A DNA stretch of 64,000 nucleotides from Micromonospora carbonacea (GTDB lineage Bacteria; Actinomycetota; Actinomycetes; Mycobacteriales; Micromonosporaceae). The stretch lies in the NCBI RefSeq assembly GCF_014205165.1, contig NZ_JACHMZ010000001.1, positions 2,502,501 through 2,566,500 on the forward strand. Direction: 5' to 3'. Numbering within the stretch: position 1 is the first letter of the stretch; each line of letters opens with the position of its first letter. The notes beneath the pieces were generated by a model. It was given only the letters and a program-made list of their open reading frames with translations, was not told the DNA's origin and made no database searches. The position numbers and the translations under genes were made by a program. Shown in pieces: positions 24,926 to 32,914 of the stretch.

Positions 24926-25759
24926 TTGGGCCAGGATGCCGGGCCTTCCGCCCGTACCGCCGCGTCAGCTCCGCCCCCGGTCCGGGTGGCGCTGTTCGTC
25001 ACGTGCCTCGTGGACGGGCTGGTGCCCCGCGTCGGCGCCGCGACGGTCGCGGTGCTCGAACGGCTGGGCCTCGACGTGGCCGTGCCCCGGCGACAGACCT
25101 GCTGCGGTCAGCTCCACGTGAACTCCGGCTACCCCGACCAGGCGCTGGCCCTGGTCCGCAACCACGTCGCGGCGTTCGCCGACGCCGAGGCGATCGTCGT
25201 GGCCAGCGGCTCGTGCGTGGCGGCCATCCGGCACCAGCACGTCGAACTCGCCCGGGCGGCCGGCGACGAGGGGCTGGCCGCCGCGGCGGCCGCCGTCGCG
25301 GCACGCACCTACGAGCTTTCCGAGTTCCTCGTCGACGTGTGCGGCGTGCTGGACGTCGGTGCGTGGTTCCCCCACCGGGTGACGCTGCACCAGGCGTGCC
25401 ACGCGCTACGCCTGCTGCGCACCGGCGACCGGGCGCGACGACTGCTGGACCGGGTCGAGGGCATCGAACTCGTCGACCTGCCCGACGCCGACTCCTGCTG
25501 CGGCTTCGGTGGCACCTTCGCGCTGAAGAACGCGTCGGTGTCCGCCGCCATGCTCGCCGACAAGCTGCGGGCGGTCGACGCCACCGGGGCGACCGTCGTC
25601 ACCGCAGGGGACGCCTCGTGCCTCACGCACCTCGGCGGCGGGCTCTCCCGCGCGGCGGCGGGGGCCCGCACCGTGCACCTGGCCGAGATCCTGGCCGCGA
25701 CCCGAGACCGACCGTGGGCACCGCCCGGTGCTCCGCCGCACCCGAGGAGACGACCGTGA
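24926..25759 (+). CDS. lutA: Lactate utilisation protein A (CCG-domain Fe-S protein)
   Basis: The 277-residue product is the LutA-type subunit of the L-lactate oxidation complex, with two CCG domains: TCCGQLHVNSGYPDQA (first) and QACHALRLL plus DSCCGFGGTFALKN (second), which bind an iron-sulfur cluster or pass electrons. I chose TTG 24926 because AAAGGA lies 6 bases before it; the upstream ATG falls in the operator. It is first in lutABC, overlapping lutB by GTGA. With LutB and LutC it would oxidise L-lactate to pyruvate. Confidence 0.88.
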   Translation: MGQDAGPSARTAASAPPPVRVALFVTCLVDGLVPRVGAATVAVLERLGLDVAVPRRQTCCGQLHVNSGYPDQALALVRNHVAAFADAEAIVVASGSCVAAIRHQHVELARAAGDEGLAAAAAAVAARTYELSEFLVDVCGVLDVGAWFPHRVTLHQACHALRLLRTGDRARRLLDRVEGIELVDLPDADSCCGFGGTFALKNASVSAAMLADKLRAVDATGATVVTAGDASCLTHLGGGLSRAAAGARTVHLAEILAATRDRPWAPPGAPPHPRRRP

Positions 25760-27204
25760 CGGTGTTCCTGGGCCTGCCCACCGCGTCGCCCGGCGTCGGC
25801 AACCTGCACGCCGCGACGCCGTTCCCGACCGCCGCCGCCGAGGCGCTGCGCGACGACCAGCTGCGGCGCAACCTCTCGCACGCCACCCGCACCATCCGTG
25901 GCCGGCGACTGCAGACGGTCGCCGAGCTCGACGACTGGGAGCAGCTCCGGGCCGCCGGAGCCGCCATCAAGGACGACGTGCTCGACCACCTCGACCGCTA
26001 CCTGCTCCAGCTCGAACAGGCGGTGACCGCCCGGGGCGGCACGGTGCACTGGGCCCGGGACGCGGCGGAGGCCAACGCCATCGTCGTCGACCTGGTCCGG
26101 CAGGCCGGCGCGACCGAAGTGGTCAAGGTCAAGTCGATGGTCACCGCCGAGATCGGCCTCAACGAGGCGCTGGCCCGGGGCGGCATCGGCGCCGTCGAGA
26201 CCGACCTGGCCGAGCTGATCGTGCAACTCGGCCGGGACCACCCCAGTCACATCCTCGTGCCCGCCATCCACCGCAACCGGCGGGAGATCCGCGACATCTT
26301 CCGGCGCGAGATGGTCGGCGTGGACCCCGCGCTCGGCGACGAGCCGGCCGAGCTGGTCGAGGCGGCACGGGCCCACCTGCGGCAGCGGTTCCTCACGGCG
26401 CGGGTGGCCGTCTCCGGGGCGAACTTCGCGATCGCCGAGACGGGCACCCTGGCGGTCGTCGAGTCCGAGGGCAACGGGCGGATGTGCCTCACCCTGCCCC
26501 GCACCCTGATCACCGTCATGGGGATCGAGAAGGTCCTGCCGAGCTGGCGCGACCTCGAGGTGTTCCTGCAACTGCTGCCCCGCTCGTCGACCGCCGAGCG
26601 GATGAACCCGTACACGTCGATGTGGACCGGCGCGGTGGAGGGGCAGGAGTTCCACCTCGTGCTGCTCGACAACGGGCGCACCGCGACCCTGGCCGACCCG
26701 GCCGGTCGGGCGGCCCTGCGGTGCATCCGGTGCTCGGCGTGCCTGAACGTCTGCCCGGTCTACGAGCGCACGGGCGGACACGCCTACGGCTCGGTCTATC
26801 CCGGGCCGATCGGCGCGGTGCTCACCCCGCAACTGACCGGGGTGGCCGACCACCCCCACCTGCCGTTCGCGTCGACCCTGTGCGGGGCCTGCTTCGACGC
26901 GTGCCCGGTGGCGATCGACATCCCGCGCATGCTGGTGCACCTGCGGGCGCAGGCGGTGGCGGCGGGCGCGCGGCAGCGGCGGCTGCCGACGTCCGAGGCC
27001 GCCGCGATGTCGGTGCTCGGCTGGCTCATGTCCAGCCCGGGGCGCTGGTCCGCCGCCCTACGGGCGCTGTGGCTGGGGCGGGTCCTGGGCCGGCGCACCG
27101 GCTGGATCCGCCGGCTGCCGCCGCCGATGTCGGCGTGGACGAGGTCGCGGGACGCGCCCCGCCCGCCGCGCCGCCCGTTCCGGGCCCGGGGCAGGCGGCG
27201 GTGA
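25756..27204 (+). CDS. lutB: Lactate utilisation protein B (Fe-S oxidoreductase)
   Basis: The 482-residue LutB has an LUD domain (VKVKSMVTAEIGLNEAL; AIAETGTLAVVESEGNGRM; ITVMGIEKVLPSWRDL) followed by a ferredoxin-like module with CIRCSACLNVCPVYE and CGACFDACPVAIDIP, coordinating two [4Fe-4S] clusters. Start is GTG 25756 in the overlap with lutA. The C-terminal region of about 90 residues after the second cluster is basic and poorly conserved. It is the central subunit of the cytosolic L-lactate-oxidising complex. Confidence 0.92.
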   Translation: MTVFLGLPTASPGVGNLHAATPFPTAAAEALRDDQLRRNLSHATRTIRGRRLQTVAELDDWEQLRAAGAAIKDDVLDHLDRYLLQLEQAVTARGGTVHWARDAAEANAIVVDLVRQAGATEVVKVKSMVTAEIGLNEALARGGIGAVETDLAELIVQLGRDHPSHILVPAIHRNRREIRDIFRREMVGVDPALGDEPAELVEAARAHLRQRFLTARVAVSGANFAIAETGTLAVVESEGNGRMCLTLPRTLITVMGIEKVLPSWRDLEVFLQLLPRSSTAERMNPYTSMWTGAVEGQEFHLVLLDNGRTATLADPAGRAALRCIRCSACLNVCPVYERTGGHAYGSVYPGPIGAVLTPQLTGVADHPHLPFASTLCGACFDACPVAIDIPRMLVHLRAQAVAAGARQRRLPTSEAAAMSVLGWLMSSPGRWSAALRALWLGRVLGRRTGWIRRLPPPMSAWTRSRDAPRPPRRPFRARGRRR

Positions 27205-27869
27205 GCCGCGACGGGTCCGCCGGCGGGACCGGACGCGACGCCGACGCCGCGCGGGCCGAGGTGCTGCGCCGGGTCCGGCTCGCCGTCGGGACGCAGCCGC
27301 CCGGCGTCGGGGTGTCCCGGGACTACCGGGGCGTCGGCGCGCGCCCCGCCGACGACCCGGTCGGGTTGTTCGTGGAGCGGCTGACCGACTACCGGGCGAG
27401 CGCGTACCGGTGCGGCGCGGACGAGGTCGGCGAGACGATCGCCGGCATCCTGGGCGAGCACGGCCGGACCCGGATCTGCGTCCCCCACGGCCTGCCCGCC
27501 CGGTGGACCGCGCCCGGTTGGCAGGTGGTCGGCGGCGACGCGCCACCGGACCCGGTCGCGCTCGACGCCTTCGACGGCGTGGTCTCCGGTTGCGCCCTGG
27601 CGATCGCGCTCACCGGCACGATCGTGCTCGACTCGGGGCCGGGCCAGGGCTGGCGCGCGGTCACCCTGGTTCCCGACTACCACCTGGTGGTGGTGCGTGC
27701 CGACCAGATCGTGCCGGCCGTGCCGGACGCGATCGCCCGACTGGACGCCACCCGGCCGATGACCTGGATCAGCGGGCCCAGTGCCACGAGCGACATCGAG
27801 TTCGACCGGGTCGAGGGGGTGCACGGTCCGCGCACCCTGGACGTGCTGGTGGTGGCCGAGGGCCGGTAG
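27201..27869 (+). CDS. lutC: Lactate utilisation protein C (LUD domain)
   Basis: The 222-residue LutC is an LUD-domain protein ending with the characteristic TWISGPSATSDIEFDRVEG. It starts at GTG 27201 overlapping lutB. Compared with the second copy at 54419, the segment around the conserved AETGTIVL reads ALTGTIVL, with Leu in place of Glu. It completes a three-gene operon that would process the L-lactate made by the FAH-family hydrolase. Confidence 0.9.
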   Translation: MSRDGSAGGTGRDADAARAEVLRRVRLAVGTQPPGVGVSRDYRGVGARPADDPVGLFVERLTDYRASAYRCGADEVGETIAGILGEHGRTRICVPHGLPARWTAPGWQVVGGDAPPDPVALDAFDGVVSGCALAIALTGTIVLDSGPGQGWRAVTLVPDYHLVVVRADQIVPAVPDAIARLDATRPMTWISGPSATSDIEFDRVEGVHGPRTLDVLVVAEGR

Positions 27870-27882
27870 GCCGAGCCCGGCC

Positions 27883-27918
27883 GGGCGGGGCCCTGTCGAG
27901 TGCCGGCAGGTCCCGCCC
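27883..27918. terminator. Hairpin between lutC and the convergent acyl-CoA synthetase gene
   Basis: GGGCGGGG-C-CCTG (27883-27895) can pair with CAGGTCCCGCCC (27907-27918) around an 11-base loop, with one bulge. It fills the 49-bp gap between convergent genes. Confidence 0.55.
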
Positions 27919-29499
27919 CTACCGGACGGTGGCGCGTAGCTCGACCTTGCGGACCTTGCCGGAGGCCGTCTTGGGCAGGTCGCCGAACTCGATGTGGTCG
28001 GGCACCTTGAAGGCGGCCAGGTGGGCCCGCACGTGGGCGCGCAGCGCGTCCGGGTCGGCGGGCGCGCCGGGCCGCAGCGTCACGAAGGCCACCGGCCGCT
28101 CGCCCCAGCGCTCGTCGGGCACCGCGACCACCGCGGCCTCCAGCACCGCGGGATGGCTGCACAGCACCGCCTCGACCTCTATGGACGAGATGTTCTCCCC
28201 GCCCGAGATGATCACGTCCTTGGCGCGGTCGCGCAGTTGGAGGTAGCCGTCGGGGTGCCGGACCCCGAGGTCGCCGGTGCGGAACCAGCCGCCCGGTCCG
28301 GCCTCCCGGGTCGCCGCCTCGTCCCGGTAGTAGCCGAGCATCACGTTGTTGCCGCGGATCGCGACCTCGCCGACCGTCTCGCCGTCGGCGGGGACGTCGC
28401 GTTCGTCGGCGTCCAGCACCCGCAGCTCGCACGAGACCACGTTGGCCACGCCCTGCCGGGCGCGCAGCGTCGCCTGCTCCGCGGCCGGCCGGTCATCCCA
28501 CTCCGGCCGCCAGTCGCAGATCGCCGCCGGGCCGAAGGTCTCGGTCAGCCCGTACAGGTGCGTGACGTCGAAGCCGAGCGCCGCGCACCGGCGCAGCAGG
28601 CTGGGCGACGGCGGCGCGCCGCCGACCGCGACCGTGACCTGCCGGCCCGCGCCGGCGCCGGCCGCGTCCGCCTCGGCGAGGGACACGAGCACCGTGGGCG
28701 CGGCGCACAGCATGGTGACCCGCTCGTCGCGGATCAGTTCCCAGACCCGATCCGGCGCGACCCTGGGCAGGCAGACGTGGGTGCCCCCGGCCGCGGTCAC
28801 CGCCCAGGTGAAGCACCAGCCGTTGCAGTGGAACATCGGCAGTGTCCACAGGTAGACGGTGTCGGCGCGCAGCCCGAAGTGGGCGACCATCGCCAGCGAC
28901 TGGAGGTAGGCGCCCCGGTGGTGGTACATGACCCCCTTGGGGCGGCCGGTGGTGCCGCTGGTGTAGTTCAACGCCATCAGCGCCCGCTCGTCGGGCACCG
29001 GCACCCGGCGCGGCGGCGCGGCGGCGAGCAGCCGCTCGTACTCCGCGCCGCCGTCGACCAGCCGCACCCCGGGCAGCGCCCGGACGATCGTGGCGGCGAA
29101 CCCGGCGAGATCCGGGTCGTGCAGCAGGACCCGGCAGCCGGCGTGGTCGAGGATGTAGCGCAGTTCGTCGGCGGAGAGCCGGGTGTTCAGGGTGACGAGG
29201 ACCGCGCCGCCGTAGAGGACCCCGAAGTGTGCCTCCAGCATGAGGTGCGTGTTCGGTGCCAGGACGGCGACCCGGTCACCCGGCCGGACGCCGAGGTCGG
29301 CCAGCGCGCCGGCCAGGCGCAGGCACCGGTCGTGGAACTGGTGGTACGTCAGCCGAAGCGCGCCGTCGACGACCGCCAACCGGTCGGCGTGCACCGCCGC
29401 GGCCCGGTCGAGGAAGGCGGTCGGGGTCAGGGGTTCGAAGCTGAGGCTGCTGTGGGGCCCGTCCCGGTCGGCACGGCCCGCTCGGGCGCTGCTCGCCAT
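27919..29499 (-). CDS. Acyl-CoA synthetase (AMP-forming)
   Basis: The 526-residue enzyme of the ANL superfamily activates a carboxylic acid to its CoA thioester via an acyl-AMP. P-loop NYTSGTTGRPKGVMYHHRG, the A5 motif YGLTETFG, A7 GWFRTGDLG and A10 KTASGKVRKVE with the catalytic Lys are all present. It resembles medium-chain or aromatic acyl-CoA ligases. ATG 29499 has no strong ribosome site. Next to it are a TetR gene and, divergently, an acyl-CoA dehydrogenase and an APH-fold kinase, indicating degradation of a fatty or hydroxy acid. Confidence 0.92.
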   Translation of the reverse strand: MASSARAGRADRDGPHSSLSFEPLTPTAFLDRAAAVHADRLAVVDGALRLTYHQFHDRCLRLAGALADLGVRPGDRVAVLAPNTHLMLEAHFGVLYGGAVLVTLNTRLSADELRYILDHAGCRVLLHDPDLAGFAATIVRALPGVRLVDGGAEYERLLAAAPPRRVPVPDERALMALNYTSGTTGRPKGVMYHHRGAYLQSLAMVAHFGLRADTVYLWTLPMFHCNGWCFTWAVTAAGGTHVCLPRVAPDRVWELIRDERVTMLCAAPTVLVSLAEADAAGAGAGRQVTVAVGGAPPSPSLLRRCAALGFDVTHLYGLTETFGPAAICDWRPEWDDRPAAEQATLRARQGVANVVSCELRVLDADERDVPADGETVGEVAIRGNNVMLGYYRDEAATREAGPGGWFRTGDLGVRHPDGYLQLRDRAKDVIISGGENISSIEVEAVLCSHPAVLEAAVVAVPDERWGERPVAFVTLRPGAPADPDALRAHVRAHLAAFKVPDHIEFGDLPKTASGKVRKVELRATVR

Positions 29500-29562
29500 A
29501 ACAGAGGGTTCCGTCTCGCTCGGCTGGAGAGTCCGGCCATTGTTTCCACCTGTTCCAGATGC

Positions 29563-29588
29563 TGTCAACAGGTTCAAATATGTGAACC
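29563..29588 (-). promoter_or_regulatory. Palindrome plus -35 box before the acyl-CoA synthetase gene
   Basis: GGTTCAAATATGTGAACC (29571-29588) is a palindrome with the same GTTCA-N6-TGAAC core as the two IclR sites at 11171 and 24829. It overlaps the tetR stop codon. On the minus strand a TTGACA hexamer follows directly (29568 to 29563), so the site sits just upstream of the -35 box of a probable promoter. IclR or the neighbouring TetR protein could bind it. Confidence 0.55.
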
Positions 29589-30215
29589 GGCCTGGTGGTG
29601 GTGCCCCGCGATCCGCAGGGCCATCTCCCCGTACTGGCGGACGACCTCGTCCTCGGTGAACTCGCCGTCGGGCCGGAACCACATCGCCACGCCGATGCCC
29701 ATGTCGAGAATCGCGTACGAGGCGAGCCGGGCCGACGGGACCCGGAACCGGCCGAGGTCGACGCCGTCGGTGATGAGCTGGCGCAGCCGCCGCTCGTAGG
29801 TGGCGCGCCGGTCGAGGATGTCGCTGCGGTGCGGCTCGTCCAGGCTGTTGATCTCCCGGTTGCCGACGAACGCCTCCGCCGCGTGCCGGGCGTGGTAGCG
29901 CACGTGGGCCTCGGCGGCCCGGCGCAGCCGGCTCCCGACGTCGGTGCCGCCGTCTAGGGCGACCTGCTGGTCCTCCAGCAGCGCCGTCATGGTGCGCAGC
30001 ATGATCCCGGCGAGCAGGTCCTGCTTCGAGCGCACGTGCTTGTACACGCTGGGGCCCCGGATTCCGGCGCGTTCGCCGATCTCGTCCATGGTGGTGAGCT
30101 GGTAGCCGCGGGCGGCGAACAGGTCGAGCGCTGCGGCCCGAACCTGCTCGCCCCGATCCGGCCGCCCGCCCGCAGCGGTGGGGGCGGGGGTGTGCGGGCG
30201 TGCCTGGTCGTCCAT
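29574..30215 (-). CDS. TetR-family transcriptional regulator
   Basis: The 213-residue protein has an N-terminal TetR helix-turn-helix (VRAAALDLFAARGYQLTTMDEIGERAG, read in parts; recognition helix SVYKHVRSKQDLL) and a helical ligand-binding domain. I chose ATG 30215; a GTG at 30236 would add seven residues. It is divergent from the acyl-CoA dehydrogenase gene and upstream of the acyl-CoA synthetase gene on the same strand, so it probably represses both and responds to an acyl-CoA. Confidence 0.9.
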   Translation of the reverse strand: MDDQARPHTPAPTAAGGRPDRGEQVRAAALDLFAARGYQLTTMDEIGERAGIRGPSVYKHVRSKQDLLAGIMLRTMTALLEDQQVALDGGTDVGSRLRRAAEAHVRYHARHAAEAFVGNREINSLDEPHRSDILDRRATYERRLRQLITDGVDLGRFRVPSARLASYAILDMGIGVAMWFRPDGEFTEDEVVRQYGEMALRIAGHHHQAGSHI

Positions 30216-30279
30216 CTTCCGGGATTCCACCGGCACATGTTGACACGCTCCCGCGGGGCTGCTTCCCTGTATCGGCTAG

Positions 30280-30293
30280 TGAGCGTTAGCTCA
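30280..30293. promoter_or_regulatory. Probable TetR operator
   Basis: TGAGCGTTAGCTCA is a palindrome with 5-bp arms (TGAGC/GCTCA) in the tetR-acyl-CoA dehydrogenase intergenic region. It lies 24 bp before the dehydrogenase start and downstream of a TTGACA at 30240-30245. Its form is like many TetR-type sites of fatty-acid genes. Confidence 0.5.
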
Positions 30294-30316
30294 GGTTGAC
30301 GGCATCGGAGGCAGTC

Positions 30317-31540
30317 TTGGCCGTGGATCTCACCCCCGACGACGCTGCCCGCTCCGTCGCCGAACGCACCCGGGCGTTCGTCCGGGGCACGGTGCTCGCC
30401 GTCGAGCGCGAGCACCGGGGCAGCGCCCATGCGCTGCCGGAGCAGGTGCGGCTCGATCTGCAGGCCGCGGCGAGACAGGCGGGGGTCTTCTGCCCGCACC
30501 TGCCCCCGCGGTGGGGCGGCCTGGGCATCGACCGGCGCGGGCAGGCGCTCGTCTTCGAGGAGGCCGGCTACTCGCTGTTCGGCCCGCTGGCGCTCAACAT
30601 CGCGGCCCCCGACGAGGGCAACATGCACCTGCTGGCGGCGGTGGCCGACCCCGACCAGCAGGAGCGGTACCTCCGCCCGCTCGCGGCCGGGCTGATCCGT
30701 TCCTGCTTCGCCATGACCGAGCCGGCGCCGGGGGCGGGATCCGACCCGAGCGCGCTCGCCACCACGGCCCGCCCGGTGTCGGGTGGGTGGGTCCTGAACG
30801 GGCGCAAGTGGTTCACCACCGGCGCCGACGGGGCGGCGTTCGCCATCGTCATGGCCCGCACCTCCGGCCAACCCGGCGACCGGGGTGGGGCGACGATGTT
30901 CCTGGTCGACACCGACGCCCCCGGGCTGGAGCTGGTCCGGACGATCGAGACCCTCGACGAGGCGATGGTCGGCGGGCACGGCGAGTTCCTGCTACAGGAC
31001 TGCTTCGTCCCGGCCGACCGGGTCCTCGGCGCGGTGGACCAGGGGTTCGACAACGCCCAGGTCCGGCTCGCGCCGGCACGCCTGACGCACTGCATGCGGT
31101 GGCTCGGCCTGGCCCGCCACGCCCAGGACGTCGCGCTGGACCGCGCGGCGGGCCGGCGGGCCTTCGGGTCGGCGCTGGCCGACCTGGGCATGATCCAGCA
31201 GATGCTCGCCGACAGCGAGATCGAGATCGAGGCCAGCCGCGCCCTCATCCTGCGGGCGGCGTGGGAACTCGACTCCGGAGGCCGCGCCGCGCAGTCCACC
31301 TCCGTCGCGAAGGCGTTCGTCGCGGAGGCGGTGTGGCGGATCGTCGACCGGTCGCTGCAGATCTGCGGCTCCCTCGGCGTCTCGGGCGACCTCATGCTCG
31401 GGCGCTACCTGCGGGAGGTGCGCCCGTTCCGGATCTACGACGGGCCGAGCGAGACCCATCGCTGGGCGATCTCCCGTCGGGCGGTCAAGCGCCGGGCCCA
31501 GGAGCGCGACGCGGCGGTGCGGGGAGCGCTGCCGGCATGA
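30317..31540 (+). CDS. Acyl-CoA dehydrogenase
   Basis: The 407-residue flavoenzyme has the ACAD fold: CFAMTEPAPGAGSDPS (FAD-binding), KWFTTGADGA, and the C-terminal QICGSLGVSGDLMLGRY and RIYDGPSETHRWAIS. I chose TTG 30317 because GGAGG lies 5 bases before it; TTG 30296 would start in the operator. It resembles ACAD10/11-type dehydrogenases more than short-chain ones. The next gene overlaps it and encodes an APH-fold kinase, the partner domain of ACAD10/11. Confidence 0.9.
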   Translation: MAVDLTPDDAARSVAERTRAFVRGTVLAVEREHRGSAHALPEQVRLDLQAAARQAGVFCPHLPPRWGGLGIDRRGQALVFEEAGYSLFGPLALNIAAPDEGNMHLLAAVADPDQQERYLRPLAAGLIRSCFAMTEPAPGAGSDPSALATTARPVSGGWVLNGRKWFTTGADGAAFAIVMARTSGQPGDRGGATMFLVDTDAPGLELVRTIETLDEAMVGGHGEFLLQDCFVPADRVLGAVDQGFDNAQVRLAPARLTHCMRWLGLARHAQDVALDRAAGRRAFGSALADLGMIQQMLADSEIEIEASRALILRAAWELDSGGRAAQSTSVAKAFVAEAVWRIVDRSLQICGSLGVSGDLMLGRYLREVRPFRIYDGPSETHRWAISRRAVKRRAQERDAAVRGALPA

Positions 31541-32556
31541 CCGCCGACCTGCGTCCGCTGGACCTGCCCGCGCTGGAGGCGTACCTGGCCGACCGCATCC
31601 CGGGCCTCGTCGGGGGCCTGCGGGTGGACTTCGTGGACGGTGGGCGTTCCAACCTGACGTACGCCGTCCACGCCGGCGACCGGTCGTGGGCGCTTCGGCG
31701 TCCTCCGTTCGGCACCATCGCGCCCTCGGCGAACGACATCCACCGCGAGTTCCGGGTCACCGCCGCCCTGGCCGGCTCGACCGTGCCGGTCGCGGCACCC
31801 GTGCTGTACTGCGCGGACCCGGCCGTGATCGGGGCGCCGTTCAGCCTCGCGGCCTGGGTCGACGGCGTGGTGATCCGCGACCCCGGGCAACTCGCCGTCC
31901 TCGCGCCGTCGACCGTGCGCGCCGTCGGGCATTCGATGGTCGACCTGTTGCTGCGGCTGCACTCCGTGGCGCCCGCGAGCGTCGGCCTCGACGCCTTCGG
32001 CCGGCCGGAGGGCTTCCTGCTGCGACAGGTGCACCGCTGGAAGCGGCAGTGGGACGTCGTCGCGACCCGGCCGTCCGCCGACGCCGACGAACTGCACCGA
32101 CGCCTGGCGGCCGCCGTGCCGCCGCAGTCCGCGCCGGGCATCGTGCACGGCGACTTCCGGCTGGACAACATCATCTACGCGGCGGACCTGTCCGGCGCGG
32201 CCGCGCTGCTCGACTGGGAGATGGCCACGATCGGCGACCCGCTCACCGACCTGGGTCTGCTGCTGGTCTACACCGACCCGGTGTGCGCGCCCGTGCTGCC
32301 GCACGGCTGCCCGGTGACCGGCAGCGACCACTTCCCGACCCGCGACGAGCTGGTGGCGGGCTACGCCGCCGGCACGTCCCGCGACCTCACCCATCTGACC
32401 TTTTACGAGGCGCTGGGTTACTACAAGCTGGCCGTGATCGCGGAGGGCGTGCACCGCCGGTTCGTGGAGGGGATGACCGTCGGCTCCGGTTTCGAGACGG
32501 TGGGCGGTGCCGTGCCCGGCCTGCTCGCCGCCGGGCTGGCCCGGCTCGGCCGGTGA
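31537..32556 (+). CDS. APH-fold phosphotransferase, ACAD10/11 kinase-domain type
   Basis: The 339-residue protein has the aminoglycoside-phosphotransferase/choline-kinase fold with catalytic loop GIVHGDFRLDNII and metal site LLDWEMATIGDPLTDLG. Start is ATG 31537 overlapping the dehydrogenase stop (ATGA). In ACAD10/11 and in the bacterial levulinate (Lva) pathway, such kinases phosphorylate a 4-hydroxyacyl-CoA so that the dehydrogenase partner can eliminate the phosphate. The same split arrangement makes that role likely here. Antibiotic resistance is improbable in this context. Confidence 0.87.
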   Translation: MTADLRPLDLPALEAYLADRIPGLVGGLRVDFVDGGRSNLTYAVHAGDRSWALRRPPFGTIAPSANDIHREFRVTAALAGSTVPVAAPVLYCADPAVIGAPFSLAAWVDGVVIRDPGQLAVLAPSTVRAVGHSMVDLLLRLHSVAPASVGLDAFGRPEGFLLRQVHRWKRQWDVVATRPSADADELHRRLAAAVPPQSAPGIVHGDFRLDNIIYAADLSGAAALLDWEMATIGDPLTDLGLLLVYTDPVCAPVLPHGCPVTGSDHFPTRDELVAGYAAGTSRDLTHLTFYEALGYYKLAVIAEGVHRRFVEGMTVGSGFETVGGAVPGLLAAGLARLGR

Positions 32557-32569
32557 TCCGGGCACCCCT

Positions 32570-32914
32570 TCAGAAGCAGGGGAACCGGATGTCCGCGCTG
32601 GCGGTCTCGGCGCCGCTGGCGACCGTCACCCGCACGATGACGTCGGCGTACGCCGAACAGTATCCGCTGCTCGCCGGGCCCTGGTCGGCGTAGAGGCCCG
32701 TGAACGGCGTCAGCGGCTGCCACGTGTAGCGGTAGTCGCCGGCGCCGCCGGTGGCCGACGCGGTGCAGCCGAAGTCGCGCCACTGGCCGATGCCGAACTG
32801 GGCCTTGCAGTGACCGTCGACGGCCAGCGTGGTGGTGGCGGCCGGGGCGCCGAGCGTCGCGCCGCCCAGCGCGGTCGCGGCCAGGCCGGCGGCGACTGTC
32901 GTGATCAGGCTCAT
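32570..32914 (-). CDS. Small secreted protein, unknown function
   Basis: The 114-residue product starts at ATG 32914 after GGAGG and has a signal peptide (about residues 1-25, MSLITTVAAGLAATALGGAT). The mature part has four Cys (GHCKAQFG, FGCTAS, SGYCSAY, RFPCF), probably two disulfides, and a beta-rich pattern. I do not recognise the family. It is convergent with the kinase gene with only 13 bases between them. Confidence 0.7.
   Translation of the reverse strand: MSLITTVAAGLAATALGGATLGAPAATTTLAVDGHCKAQFGIGQWRDFGCTASATGGAGDYRYTWQPLTPFTGLYADQGPASSGYCSAYADVIVRVTVASGAETASADIRFPCF

Noticed and set aside
31537..32556. Aminoglycoside resistance phosphotransferase
   Set aside because: Overlap with an acyl-CoA dehydrogenase gene and an acyl-CoA synthetase nearby fit the ACAD10/11-type kinase instead.
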